DNA from: Winogradskyella schleiferi
Lineage (GTDB): Bacteria > Bacteroidota > Bacteroidia > Flavobacteriales > Flavobacteriaceae
Reading direction: 5' to 3'
Assembly (NCBI RefSeq): GCF_013394655.1
Contig: NZ_CP053351.1
Span: 372,001-436,000, forward strand
Length of the DNA: 64,000 nt
Below are positions 16,876 to 26,070 of the stretch, piece by piece; position 1 is the first letter of the stretch, and every line of letters begins with the position of its first letter. Made by a program: the position numbers and the translations under genes. The notes beneath the pieces were generated by a model. That model ran no database searches. It was not told the DNA's origin and worked only from the letters and a program-made list of their open reading frames with translations.

Positions 16876-16949
16876 AAATAACAGTTTAAATTTTAGTGTT
16901 CGAAGATTTTTTTGTTATTTGGCATCGTGTAATTTTTAATTAAATTTAC

Positions 16950-17037
16950 AGAGAGGTGGCCGAGTGGTCGAAGGCGCACGCCTGGAAAGTGTGTATACTC
17001 CAAAAGGGTATCGAGGGTTCGAATCCCTTCCTCTCTG
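16950..17037 (+). tRNA. tRNA-Ser (GGA)
   Basis: The acceptor stem pairs AGAGAGG with CCTCTCT and the discriminator base is G, as in tRNA-Ser. The anticodon loop reads CTGGAAA with anticodon GGA. The D arm (GCCGAGTGGTCGAAGGC), a long class II variable arm (TATACTCC...GGGTAT) and the T arm (GAGGGTTCGAATCCCT) are present. The CCA end is not encoded. Confidence 0.95.
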
Positions 17038-17112
17038 CTCATATTTTATGCGATTGTTACATATTTTTTTTTATCTTTAACACTTTAACTAATAAAATTA
17101 AGAATCAGAACA

Positions 17113-17877
17113 ATGAAAAGATTATTTTCTATCCTTGCCATAACATGTTTAATGGCTATCGGAACTGTTAATGCAAATGCAACAACATTAGCTTCAACAA
17201 CAGCAACTGTAACAAGTGTAACTCAAGAAGAACCAGCTTCTGAAGATGTGAGTTTTCACCAAGAATTAAAAAAGCGTTTTATTGAAGGTGGTCCAGGCTT
17301 TATGGGTATTGTACTACTATGTTTAATTCTTGGATTAGCCATTGCTATTGAGAGAATTATCTTTTTAAACCTTTCAACAACAAACACTAAAAAATTAACC
17401 CAAAATGTAGAAGATGCACTGAACTCAGGAGGTATTGAAGCTGCAAAGGAGGTTTGTAGAAATACAAAAGGACCTGTTGCTTCTATATTCTATCAAGGTT
17501 TAGACCGAGCCGATGAAGATATTGATGCGGCTGAAAAAGCGGTTGTAGCTTATGGTGGTGTACAAATGGGACAATTAGAAAAGAATGTATCTTGGATTTC
17601 ATTATTTATCGCTTTGGCTCCAATGCTAGGTTTCATGGGTACGGTAATAGGTATGATTCAAGCTTTTGATAAAATTGAAGCCGCTGGTGATATGCAACCT
17701 TCCTTAGTAGCAGGTGGTATTAAAGTAGCACTTTTAACAACAGTATTTGGTCTTATCGTAGCGATTATACTTCAAATATTTTATAATTACATCATTGCTA
17801 AAATTGATAGTATCGTAAATGACATGGAGGATGCTTCTATCACATTGATGGATTTATTAGTAAGACACAAAAAATAA
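17113..17877 (+). CDS. exbB: ExbB/TolQ/MotA-family proton channel protein
   Basis: Inner-membrane subunit that uses the proton-motive force, with ExbD, to energise TonB and outer-membrane import. The 254-residue protein has an N-terminal hydrophobic signal-like segment, then three membrane helices (about residues 57-85, 160-183 and 197-228). Typical motifs are LAPMLGFMGTVIGMI and GGIKVALLTTVFGLIVA. A large cytoplasmic part lies between the first two helices. It heads a four-gene operon; the next gene starts 9 bp later. Confidence 0.9.
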   Translation: MKRLFSILAITCLMAIGTVNANATTLASTTATVTSVTQEEPASEDVSFHQELKKRFIEGGPGFMGIVLLCLILGLAIAIERIIFLNLSTTNTKKLTQNVEDALNSGGIEAAKEVCRNTKGPVASIFYQGLDRADEDIDAAEKAVVAYGGVQMGQLEKNVSWISLFIALAPMLGFMGTVIGMIQAFDKIEAAGDMQPSLVAGGIKVALLTTVFGLIVAIILQIFYNYIIAKIDSIVNDMEDASITLMDLLVRHKK

Positions 17878-17886
17878 AAAACAATT

Positions 17887-18324
17887 ATGCACAAAATATT
17901 TAAAATTATTGCAGCTGTTCTTAGTTTGTTCGGTATCATTTCTCTTGTGAGAATTATTGCTGCCGGTGACGAAGCTATGGAAACAGGTGAGAAAGCAGGT
18001 TTATTTGAGCCTATGGCTTATACGGCCTATATTATATTAGGATTGGTTGTGCTATTTGTATTGGTTTTTGTTTTGCAAAACCTCTTTACAAATACGGCTT
18101 CTCTTAAAAGTACCTTAATAGGTGTTGGTGCGTTTGCAGCAGTATTGATTATTGCTTATGTAATCTCTGGAGGAGATACAGTGGCTTATAAAAATGGAGA
18201 TAAAATGGCGACATCAGGAGAATCCCATTTGGTAGGCGCTGGTCTGATAGCATTCTATGTGTTATTAGCAATAGCTGCAATTTCCATGATTTTTTCAGGA
18301 GTTAAAAAAGTAATCAATAAATAA
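17887..18324 (+). CDS. membrane protein of the exbB-exbD cluster
   Basis: A 145-residue protein with four hydrophobic segments: N-terminal (IAAVLSLFGIISLVRIIA), two central (AYIILGLVVLFVLVFVLQNL and IGVGAFAAVLIIAYVISG) and C-terminal (LIAFYVLLAIAAISMIFSGV). No characterised domain is recognised. It sits between exbB and exbD with very short gaps (9 and 6 bp), an arrangement often seen in Flavobacteriaceae, so it probably belongs to the same energy-transducing complex. Confidence 0.8.
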   Translation: MHKIFKIIAAVLSLFGIISLVRIIAAGDEAMETGEKAGLFEPMAYTAYIILGLVVLFVLVFVLQNLFTNTASLKSTLIGVGAFAAVLIIAYVISGGDTVAYKNGDKMATSGESHLVGAGLIAFYVLLAIAAISMIFSGVKKVINK

Positions 18325-18330
18325 TAGAAC

Positions 18331-18966
18331 ATGGCAAAAAGAGCAGCACCCGAAGTAAATGCAGGATCAATGGCTGACATTGCCTTCTTATTACTTATAT
18401 TTTTCTTAGTAACAACAACTATAGAAAAAGATAAAGGATTATTAAGAAGTTTGCCACCTATTGATGACACTGAATATGAACCACCTATAATTAAACAAAA
18501 GAATTTATTTACGGTTTTAATCAACCGAAATAATCAATTGTTAGTGGAAGACGAAGAAATGCCTTTAAAGGATTTACGACAAGCGGCCATTGACTTTTTG
18601 GATAATGGTGGTGGTACAAATCCAGCCGGTCAATCTTGTGATTATTGTAAAGGGGAGAGAGATGAGTCTTCATCGGATCATCCTGATAAAGCAATTATCT
18701 CTATGAAACACGATAGGGAAACGACTTATGAGAAATATATGGAGGTACAGAACGAACTTGTAGCCGCCTATAATTACTTAAGAGAGCGTGAAGCTGAACG
18801 ACTATATCGAAAGTATTATCCAGAAGCAGATAAGGTCTTTACCGCAATGTTAGAAGAGAAAGAAAAAAATCAGTTTAGTAAGGATGAGGTACTTAATGAG
18901 CGTATTGAGACCATTAAGAATTTATTTCCTATGAAATTGTCCGAAGCAGAACCTGATAAAAATTAA
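18331..18966 (+). CDS. exbD: ExbD/TolR biopolymer transport protein, long form
   Basis: A 211-residue ExbD-type protein. The single N-terminal membrane helix (SMADIAFLLLIFFLVTTTI) carries the conserved aspartate used in proton transfer. The periplasmic domain is interrupted by an extra segment of roughly 60-80 residues that includes GQSCDYCKGERDESSS (a CxxC pair) and a highly charged, probably coiled helical part. Ordinary ExbD proteins are near 140 residues. It is followed after 11 bp by a second exbD. Confidence 0.87.
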   Translation: MAKRAAPEVNAGSMADIAFLLLIFFLVTTTIEKDKGLLRSLPPIDDTEYEPPIIKQKNLFTVLINRNNQLLVEDEEMPLKDLRQAAIDFLDNGGGTNPAGQSCDYCKGERDESSSDHPDKAIISMKHDRETTYEKYMEVQNELVAAYNYLREREAERLYRKYYPEADKVFTAMLEEKEKNQFSKDEVLNERIETIKNLFPMKLSEAEPDKN

Positions 18967-18977
18967 AAGAAACAAAT

Positions 18978-19442
18978 ATGTCTAAGTTTAGAAAAAAGGA
19001 TAAAGGTGAGTTGCCTGCGATTTCAACGGCATCACTTCCAGATATTGTATTCATGTTGCTTTTCTTTTTTATGGTGGCAACGGTAATGCGAGATAGTACT
19101 TTAATGATTGAAAATCAATTACCAAGTGCAGATCAAGTAGAGAAACTTAAAAAAGATAGAACTATTTTTATCTATGCAGGTAAACCTAGCGAACAATACA
19201 AGCAATTTGGAAAAGAACCAAGAATTCAATACAATGATGCTTTTATTACTGTAGAAGATGTACAATCTTCAATATATCAAGGTATTTCTGAAATGAATGA
19301 AGAATTGCAAAGTAAAGTTGTAGTAGCGCTTAAGGTCGATAAAAATACCAATGCTGGTATAGTTTCAGATATTAAGCAAGAATTACGTAAGGCCAATGCC
19401 TTAAAAGTAATGTATATAGCTAATACAAAAATTGAAGAATAG
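18978..19442 (+). CDS. exbD: ExbD/TolR biopolymer transport protein, short form
   Basis: A 154-residue ExbD with one membrane helix (LPDIVFMLLFFFMVATVM) containing the proton-relay aspartate, followed by a periplasmic domain of normal size (VVVALKVDKNTNAGIVSDIKQELRKANALK). It is the last gene of the exbB-exbD operon; a terminator follows within 30 bp. Two different ExbD subunits may form a heteromeric complex. Confidence 0.9.
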   Translation: MSKFRKKDKGELPAISTASLPDIVFMLLFFFMVATVMRDSTLMIENQLPSADQVEKLKKDRTIFIYAGKPSEQYKQFGKEPRIQYNDAFITVEDVQSSIYQGISEMNEELQSKVVVALKVDKNTNAGIVSDIKQELRKANALKVMYIANTKIEE

Positions 19443-19468
19443 AAATTATAATTCTTAATTTTATATAT

Positions 19469-19499
19469 AAAACGTCTTGAGTAATCAGGACGTTTTTTT
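19469..19499 (+). terminator. exbBD operon terminator
   Basis: A hairpin with outer stem AACGTC/GACGTT and inner TGA/TCA pairs is followed by TTTTTTT on the plus strand. Confidence 0.85.
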
Positions 19500-19621
19500 A
19501 TGTAATGTGATTTAAACTTTTTGTAGCTTTATCAATATGAATTGTGCAAGTTATAAAAGTTATTGAGGAAATGATTAATAGCGAACCGCGTGTGAAAGTT
19601 AAAAACAAAAAATGTCAACAC

Positions 19622-20317
19622 ATGAAAGGATATGTTTTTGTTTTGCTGGCATTAATTGGACCGTTTGGGTTTTCACAATCCAAGAAAGCTGACTCAGAAC
19701 TTTATAAAAACTATAGAGAGGATCAATTCTATGCGTCTATCACCTATAATTTACTCAATGGAAAACCTAGTGATGTATCTCAAAGTGGTTTTTCATCGGG
19801 TTTTCATTTGGGTTTTATTAGAGATATGCCTATAAACGAGCGACGTAATTTTGCCATAGGTTTGGGTTTGGGAATTTCTGCAAATTCATATAACCAAAAG
19901 AATTTATTAATTCAAAAAACTAATAATGAAATTACCTTCAACATTATTGATGAAGATGATTATAACGTTTCTAAAAATAAATTTAACGCTTATTTAATAG
20001 AAGTACCTTTGGAAATTAGATGGAGAACTTCTACATCAACAGATTATGATTTTTGGCGGATTTATACTGGATTTAAGATCGGTTATGTATTCTATAACGT
20101 CACCAAGTTTGAAAGCCAACTGGGAAATGTAAAACTGTCTAATAACGATAGTTTTAATACACTTCAATATGGCTTAACATTGTCTGCAGGTTATGGTACA
20201 TGGAATTTTCATGTATATTATGGCTTAAATCCCATTTTTGAGTCTAATTCTAAACTTAACGATGAATCCATAAACATGAAAGCCCTTAAAATAGGACTTA
20301 TGTTTTATATCCTATAA
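19622..20317 (+). CDS. outer-membrane beta-barrel protein, PorT-like
   Basis: About 231 residues from the ATG at 19622 (MKGYVFVLLALIGPFGFSQ, a clean signal peptide). A longer frame to 19544 would put 26 charged residues in front of the signal and is unlikely. The mature part has repeated amphipathic strands (FAIGLGLGISANSY, FWRIYTGFKIGYVFY, LQYGLTLSAGYGTWNFHVYYG) and ends in GLMFYIL, typical of an 8- to 10-strand outer-membrane barrel. Its place after exbD and the REDQFYASITYNLL motif recall flavobacterial PorT-family barrels. It converges with the next gene and the two stop regions overlap by 6 bp. Confidence 0.8.
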   Translation: MKGYVFVLLALIGPFGFSQSKKADSELYKNYREDQFYASITYNLLNGKPSDVSQSGFSSGFHLGFIRDMPINERRNFAIGLGLGISANSYNQKNLLIQKTNNEITFNIIDEDDYNVSKNKFNAYLIEVPLEIRWRTSTSTDYDFWRIYTGFKIGYVFYNVTKFESQLGNVKLSNNDSFNTLQYGLTLSAGYGTWNFHVYYGLNPIFESNSKLNDESINMKALKIGLMFYIL

Positions 20318-20920
20318 CCAATAATTTAGCAATAATATTTGAGGACCCATTCCTGTAAAAACGCCAATTAATAGCTCTTGGTTGGTATGCGCCTTTAAAT
20401 GTAAACGTGAAGTGGCAATAGCACCAAGAATTACCATCATCAGAGCAATAGTCCCATTTATATTTATTTGATAATGTATCCCAATAGCAACGGCGAACAT
20501 AAAAAAACCAGAAGCTGCAATCATGTGGATACTTGCTTTTATTTTAAATATTGCCAAGATAAAACAGGTTAACGTAGAGCAAAGAATACCTAAAAAGAAA
20601 TAGTACAATTCTATAATCTCGCTTGACGTTAAAACCCGAATTAAAATCAATAAAATAATTACACTATTTATAAATAGTGGAATCAAACGTTCTTTGGTAC
20701 TCTTTAGATAAATGGAACTAACTTTATTAATGGTTTTGAGTAAAAAAAAGAGAAGGATAGGTAAAATAATTGTTAAAATAACTATGGAAAAGATTTTAGC
20801 CTTCATCACAGGCTCTGGAATAAATCGCGGTGTTTTAGAAAAGTAAAAAAGCACACCTAATAAAGGCATGATTAGAGGATGAAAAACAAACGATATGCTT
20901 TTGAGTATAATATCTTTCAT
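20312..20920 (-). CDS. PAP2-like integral membrane protein
   Basis: About 202 residues from the ATG at 20920 (MKDIILKSISFVFHPLIMPL), with six hydrophobic segments. Near the C-terminus SRLHLKAHTNQE fits the third PAP2 motif SR-x5-H-x3-D, with Glu in place of Asp, and KSTKERLIP resembles the first motif. The middle PSGH motif is not clear (SGFFMF is in its place). It may be a diverged lipid phosphatase or a non-catalytic relative. The stop overlaps that of the convergent barrel gene. Confidence 0.65.
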   Translation of the reverse strand: MKDIILKSISFVFHPLIMPLLGVLFYFSKTPRFIPEPVMKAKIFSIVILTIILPILLFFLLKTINKVSSIYLKSTKERLIPLFINSVIILLILIRVLTSSEIIELYYFFLGILCSTLTCFILAIFKIKASIHMIAASGFFMFAVAIGIHYQININGTIALMMVILGAIATSRLHLKAHTNQELLIGVFTGMGPQILLLNYWL

Positions 20921-21034
20921 TAGTAAGAAGCAAATGTATAGTTTTATCTTCAAAAAAACATACTACAGTGTAATGCGAACTGTATAATTTTGATTTATTT
21001 TGTTTTCTAAGTTTAAAAAACAAGTACAACACGA

Positions 21035-22927
21035 ATGTTTGAAAAAATCTTTTCTCTAAGTTTACTAGTCTTGTTAAGTATTAATTTTGCTTTAGCTCAA
21101 GGGAATTTTGGTATAGTTTTTCCAATGACCGAATCGGATAGAAATAAATCTTGTGGAGATTGCTTTTCAGCATTTCAGCAAAAACCAAAAGAGGTAAATT
21201 TTTCTATAAAAAATGATAATGGCAATTTGTATTTTGAGACTAACGACAAAACTTGGTTCAATAGTTTATTTAAAAATACTAATGATGGAATAGCTATTGA
21301 TGTGGTTTCAAAAGATATCTATAATTGCGCTGTAGAGAATTTAGAAACAAATCAAATTAAAGGTACATTACTAAGGCCTGTTTATGCCTCACGACTCAAA
21401 AATGGTTTAAAGTCACATAACAGCAATTTGTTTAGGGTTTTAGTAGGAAAAATTCCAGACAATCTTAAAAATAAGGAACTAGAATACAATATTCTTTTTC
21501 TTGGCAATAAAACACTCTGGCGCTATCAAGTAATTTATGATCTTAAGGCTTACAAATGGGACTTATTGGACATGGGAATGTATTTAGACTCCTTAAGTTT
21601 TAAAAATGAGAAAGTTGAAAATACTAATGATGAGAAGGTTGAAATTAAGTATAAAACGCTTCGATTTAAAATCCCATTTAAGAAGAATAAATCGGAGTAT
21701 TCAATAGAGGATATAAAACCAGTTTATGATTCTCTAAATTTAACAAACTTTAATATCAAAACAATAAATATTAAAGCGTATTCATCTATTGAGGGGAGTT
21801 TAGAGCGCAATATAGAGTTACAACAGCAACGCGCAAATAGTATTGCAAAAGCGATTCAATCTTATCAAACATCTGATATTAAAACGACAATTTCTTCTTC
21901 TGAAAACTGGGTTGAGTTTTTAAACGATATCGAAGGAACAAGTTATGATAACCTAAAACTTCTTAATAAGGACGAATTAAAATCTAAATTAGTAGGTTCG
22001 TTTTCAGAAAAGATGGAACCCTACTTAAAAAAGCATAGAAAAGCCGTTATAACATTAGAATTAGAACGAAAAGATGTTTATAAGGTAAAATCTGCTACTG
22101 AATTGGTTTCACTTTTTAATTCGTCCATAAAAGCGAATGAATTAGATAAAGCAGCACAAATACAGAATTCTATTTTTGAAAAGCTGAAGAATAACGAAAT
22201 ATCTCCAGAAGTTCTGAAACAAATGAAAATACCTAAGCAATTAAAATACCTAAATTTTTTAAACAATAATAGTGCTATAAAGTATCAATTAAATGAAAGA
22301 CAAATTATTATTGTGCGAAATGAACTTGAAGAACTTATAAAGTTAGACGCTAAAAACCCAAGAGTTCGTTACAATTTGGTGGCTTTAAAATTTAGAATTT
22401 GGCGGCACAATTTTGAGTCTGTAAATGATACTAAATTTAAATCAGAAATTTATGCCCTAAAAAGTTTTGGAATTTCTCAAGAACTTATTGATAGAATGAT
22501 GATTAACTATCATATTATTAAAAGTGAAAAGGCTATGCGAAACCGTGATTACAATAATAAAGACAAATCAGTAGAGTATATTACCAATGCCTACAAGAAA
22601 ATTTCACTTTCGGATTTTGATTATTTTAGTTTAGCCCAATTTTTAGTCTATTATTCTAATACAGATAAAGCGGCTGAATTATTGAACCAAAAGGTGCGGT
22701 CCATTGACGTTGATGAAGACCTACTGTTTTACTACTTAAATCTCACTCTAGTGGATAATGAACTTACCAAGACTGATGATTACAGAGCTATTATGCTCAA
22801 TGCGTTTAATCTTAACCAGAATAGGTACTGCAAAATATTTAATTCCATAGAAGAAGGTGGAGTCACGTTTCAACTATTAGCAAATGATTACCTACGGAAA
22901 GGTTACTGCGAAAATTGTAATAATTAA
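21035..22927 (+). CDS. secreted protein with OmpA-like domain
   Basis: A 630-residue protein with a signal peptide (MFEKIFSLSLLVLLSINFALAQ). Around residues 245-280 the stretch IKAYSSIEGSLERNIELQQQ followed by RANSIAKAI matches the core of OmpA-like peptidoglycan-associating domains. The C-terminal half is helical and TPR-like. Cysteine pairs flank the protein: SCGDC near the mature N-terminus and YCENC at the very C-terminus. No closer family is recognised. It is single, converging with rpoN with only 9 bp between the stops. Confidence 0.65.
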   Translation: MFEKIFSLSLLVLLSINFALAQGNFGIVFPMTESDRNKSCGDCFSAFQQKPKEVNFSIKNDNGNLYFETNDKTWFNSLFKNTNDGIAIDVVSKDIYNCAVENLETNQIKGTLLRPVYASRLKNGLKSHNSNLFRVLVGKIPDNLKNKELEYNILFLGNKTLWRYQVIYDLKAYKWDLLDMGMYLDSLSFKNEKVENTNDEKVEIKYKTLRFKIPFKKNKSEYSIEDIKPVYDSLNLTNFNIKTINIKAYSSIEGSLERNIELQQQRANSIAKAIQSYQTSDIKTTISSSENWVEFLNDIEGTSYDNLKLLNKDELKSKLVGSFSEKMEPYLKKHRKAVITLELERKDVYKVKSATELVSLFNSSIKANELDKAAQIQNSIFEKLKNNEISPEVLKQMKIPKQLKYLNFLNNNSAIKYQLNERQIIIVRNELEELIKLDAKNPRVRYNLVALKFRIWRHNFESVNDTKFKSEIYALKSFGISQELIDRMMINYHIIKSEKAMRNRDYNNKDKSVEYITNAYKKISLSDFDYFSLAQFLVYYSNTDKAAELLNQKVRSIDVDEDLLFYYLNLTLVDNELTKTDDYRAIMLNAFNLNQNRYCKIFNSIEEGGVTFQLLANDYLRKGYCENCNN

Positions 22928-22936
22928 AAAGAAAGT

Positions 22937-24403
22937 TTAAAGTTCTTTTCTCAAACGTGCTACAGGAATATCTAATTGTTCTCTATATTTCGCAACCGTT
23001 CGCCTGGCAATAGGATAGCCTTTTTCTTTCAGAATTTTAGAAAGCGCTTCATCGGTCATAGGTTTCTTTTTGCTCTCTTCTTCAATAACTGTTTCAAGGA
23101 TTTTTTTAATTTCCCTGGTTGAAACTTCCTCACCTTGATCGTTGGTCATTGACTCAGAGAAGAATTCTTTAATCAATTTTGTACCATAAGGTGTATCCAC
23201 ATATTTACTGTTTGCTACGCGGGAAACTGTTGAAACATCCATTTCAATTTCGTCTGCAATATCCTTCAAAATCATAGGACGTAAATTTCGCTCATCACCA
23301 GTTAAGAAATATTCTTTCTGGTAATGCATTATAGAACTCATGGTCACAAATAAAGTCTGCTGACGTTGTCTTACGGCTTCAATAAACCACTTTGCAGCAT
23401 CTAACTTTTGTTTGATGAACATAACCGCATCTTTCTGGGCTTTAGACTTCTCTTTAGTCGCCTTATAGCCTTTAAGCATGTTATTATACTCGCGTGATAC
23501 GTGAAGCTCTGGTGCATTTCTACCATTCAAGGTTAACTCTAGTTCGCCATCCACAATCTTTATGGCAAAATCTGGTACAATATGTTCTACAATTTTATTG
23601 TTTCCTGCATATGAACCACCAGGTTTTGGGTTAAGACGTTCAACCTCTTCAATGGCATCTTTTAACTGTTCTTCGTCAATATTGAATTTCTGCATTAATT
23701 TTTTATAATGCTTCTTTGTGAATTGCTCAAAACCTTTGTCAATAATCGTAGTTGCCAATTCAACATCTGGATGCTGTTCTTTGCGATGTAATTGAATACT
23801 TAAACATTCTTGAAGATTACGGGCTCCAACACCAGCAGGATCCAATTGATGTACAATTTGCAATACCTTTTCAACCTCTTCTTCCGTTGTGTACACATTT
23901 TGCGTAAAGGCTAAATCGTCTGTAATATCAGATAACGAACGACGTATATAGCCACTTTCGTCTACACTACCAACTAAGAAATATGCAATTTCTTCTTCTT
24001 GATCAGATAAACGAAACGTATTCAATTGATTTATTAAATGCTGCGTAAATGACGTTCCTGCAGCATATGGCACGGATTTATCCTCGTCATCTGCGCTATA
24101 ATTATTGGCTTGTGTACGGTATTCTGGAATTTCGTCGTCACTTAAATATTCATCAATATTGATGTCATCTGCTTCAATCGTCTCATTGTCCTCGTAATTA
24201 TCTTCGGAATTATCAAATTCATCAAAATTGTCTTCAGAGGCTTCCGATTCTTTTCCAGTATCCAATGCAGGGTTTTCTTCCAACTCTTGTTTTAAACGTT
24301 GTTCAAAAGCTTGTGTTGGCAACTGAATCAACTTCATAAGCTGAATCTGCTGTGGCGAGAGCTTTTGTGAGAGCTTAAATTGTAAAAACTGCTTTAGGGA
24401 CAT
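22937..24403 (-). CDS. rpoN: RNA polymerase sigma-54 factor
   Basis: Alternative sigma factor that needs AAA+ activators. The 488-residue protein begins with the glutamine-rich region I (LKQFLQFKLSQKLSPQQIQL), has a long acidic region II (about residues 50-115), a core-binding domain, a helix-turn-helix (ADEIEMDVSTVSRVANSKY) and the diagnostic RpoN box ARRTVAKYRE at residues 466-475. It is monocistronic, with 191 bp of non-coding DNA before the next gene upstream (asnS). Its presence implies sigma-54 promoters and enhancer-binding proteins elsewhere in the genome. Confidence 0.96.
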   Translation of the reverse strand: MSLKQFLQFKLSQKLSPQQIQLMKLIQLPTQAFEQRLKQELEENPALDTGKESEASEDNFDEFDNSEDNYEDNETIEADDINIDEYLSDDEIPEYRTQANNYSADDEDKSVPYAAGTSFTQHLINQLNTFRLSDQEEEIAYFLVGSVDESGYIRRSLSDITDDLAFTQNVYTTEEEVEKVLQIVHQLDPAGVGARNLQECLSIQLHRKEQHPDVELATTIIDKGFEQFTKKHYKKLMQKFNIDEEQLKDAIEEVERLNPKPGGSYAGNNKIVEHIVPDFAIKIVDGELELTLNGRNAPELHVSREYNNMLKGYKATKEKSKAQKDAVMFIKQKLDAAKWFIEAVRQRQQTLFVTMSSIMHYQKEYFLTGDERNLRPMILKDIADEIEMDVSTVSRVANSKYVDTPYGTKLIKEFFSESMTNDQGEEVSTREIKKILETVIEEESKKKPMTDEALSKILKEKGYPIARRTVAKYREQLDIPVARLRKEL

Positions 24404-24594
24404 AATTTGTTATTCTCTTAGATTATAAAAGTAATGAAACTATTTGAAAGAATAGTTGTAAATTACTTGGGCACAGATTACCTAAAACCTACTATTGCGT
24501 AATGAATTTCAGAATTCCGTTTTCCCCCTAGAGGAAATCAAAGATTCAGCGATACATTACTTTTAAATATTCATTATGAGTTAATTAAAGGGGA

Positions 24595-26040
24595 TTAAAA
24601 CTCTGCATTCTGTGGCGTTCTAGGATAAGGAATGACATCTCTAATATTTCCCATACCTGTAGCGAACATTACCAAACGCTCAAAACCTAGACCAAAACCT
24701 GAATGAACTGCGGTACCGTATTTTCGTAAATCCAAATACCACCATAATTCCTTTTCATCGATATCTAAGGCTTTCATTTTTTCCTTTAAAACGTCTAAAC
24801 GTTCTTCACGTTGCGAACCGCCTACCATTTCTCCAATGCCTGGGAACAAAATATCCATGGCTCTTACCGTTTCTCTTCCTTCGTGGTCTGGTTCATTTAA
24901 ACGCATGTAAAACGCTTTGATATTTGCAGGATAATCAAACAATATCACCGGACATTTAAAGTGTTTTTCCACTAAGAAACGTTCATGCTCTGATTGTAAA
25001 TCGGCTCCCCATTCTTCAATGATATAGTTAAATTTTTTCTTTTTGTTAGGTTTAGAATTCCTTAAAATATCAATAGCTTCGGTATAACTAACGCGTTTAA
25101 AGTTATTATCAACCACGAACTTAATTTTTTCAATTAAGCTCATAGCACTGCGTTCGGCTTGTGGTTTTGTTTTTTCTTCTTGTAATAGTCGACCTTCCAA
25201 AAATTCCAAATCTTCTTTATTCTTTTCAAGAACATAGCTTAAAACTGATTTCATAAAGTTTTCTGCCAAATCCATATTCCCATCCAAATCCATAAAAGCA
25301 ACCTCAGGTTCAATCATCCAGAATTCTGCCAAATGACGCGTGGTATTGGAATTTTCAGCTCTAAAAGTCGGTCCAAAAGTGTAAACTTTGCCTAAAGACA
25401 TCGCATAAGTTTCTGCTTCTAACTGACCAGAAACCGTTAAATTAGTTTCCTTTCCGAAGAAATCTTCTTTATAATTTACAGAACCATCTTCATTTAATGG
25501 TGGATTTTTCGCATCTAAATTTGAAACTTTGAACATTTCGCCAGCGCCTTCTGCATCACTTCCTGTTATAATTGGAGTGTGCATATAGTTGAAGCCATTC
25601 TCATTAAAATACTTGTGGACTGCGAAGGATAATGAGGAGCGTAAACGCATCACAGCACTAAACGTATTAGTTCTGGTGCGTAAATGCGCATTTTCCCTTA
25701 AGAATTCAAAAGAGTGTTTTTTAGGTTGAATAGGATACGTTTCAGGATCAGAATCCCCTAAAACTTCTAAAGTTTTTACAACGATTTCAACGGATTGGCC
25801 TTTGCCTTGGCTTTCTACCAATTCGCCTGTAACATGAATTGCAGCACCAGTGGTAACACGCTTTAATAAGGCTTCGTCAAAATTTTCAAAATCGACAACA
25901 CATTGTATATTATTAATGGTAGAACCATCATTTAAGGCAATAAATCGGTTCGCTCTAAAAGTTCTTACCCAACCTTTTACGGAGACATCTTGTAAGGTTT
26001 CATCTTGCGATAGTAATTGGGCTACAGTTTTTGAAGTCAT
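24595..26040 (-). CDS. asnS: asparaginyl-tRNA synthetase
   Basis: Class IIb synthetase charging tRNA-Asn. The 481-residue protein has an N-terminal OB-fold anticodon-binding domain (VSVKGWVRTFRANRFIALND) and a C-terminal catalytic core with motif 2 FRAENSNTTRHLAEFWMIEPE and motif 3 GFGLGFERLVMFATG. The ending NIRDVIPYPRTPQNAEF is typical of AsnS. It stands 30 bp downstream of an RND exporter gene, so possibly on the same transcript. Confidence 0.96.
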   Translation of the reverse strand: MTSKTVAQLLSQDETLQDVSVKGWVRTFRANRFIALNDGSTINNIQCVVDFENFDEALLKRVTTGAAIHVTGELVESQGKGQSVEIVVKTLEVLGDSDPETYPIQPKKHSFEFLRENAHLRTRTNTFSAVMRLRSSLSFAVHKYFNENGFNYMHTPIITGSDAEGAGEMFKVSNLDAKNPPLNEDGSVNYKEDFFGKETNLTVSGQLEAETYAMSLGKVYTFGPTFRAENSNTTRHLAEFWMIEPEVAFMDLDGNMDLAENFMKSVLSYVLEKNKEDLEFLEGRLLQEEKTKPQAERSAMSLIEKIKFVVDNNFKRVSYTEAIDILRNSKPNKKKKFNYIIEEWGADLQSEHERFLVEKHFKCPVILFDYPANIKAFYMRLNEPDHEGRETVRAMDILFPGIGEMVGGSQREERLDVLKEKMKALDIDEKELWWYLDLRKYGTAVHSGFGLGFERLVMFATGMGNIRDVIPYPRTPQNAEF

Positions 26041-26070
26041 TTTTTAAATATTTTGGATGCTATTTGTTTT

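Noticed and set aside
16956..17171. Open frame of 71 codons running through the tRNA and the start of exbB
   Set aside because: Its first part lies in the tRNA-Ser gene, which has complete cloverleaf pairing; the rest is out of frame with exbB. It is a chance frame.
20312..20920. Functional PAP2 phosphatase
   Set aside because: Only the first and third motifs are roughly visible and the acidic residue is Glu; the PSGH motif is missing. I kept the gene as PAP2-like without claiming activity.
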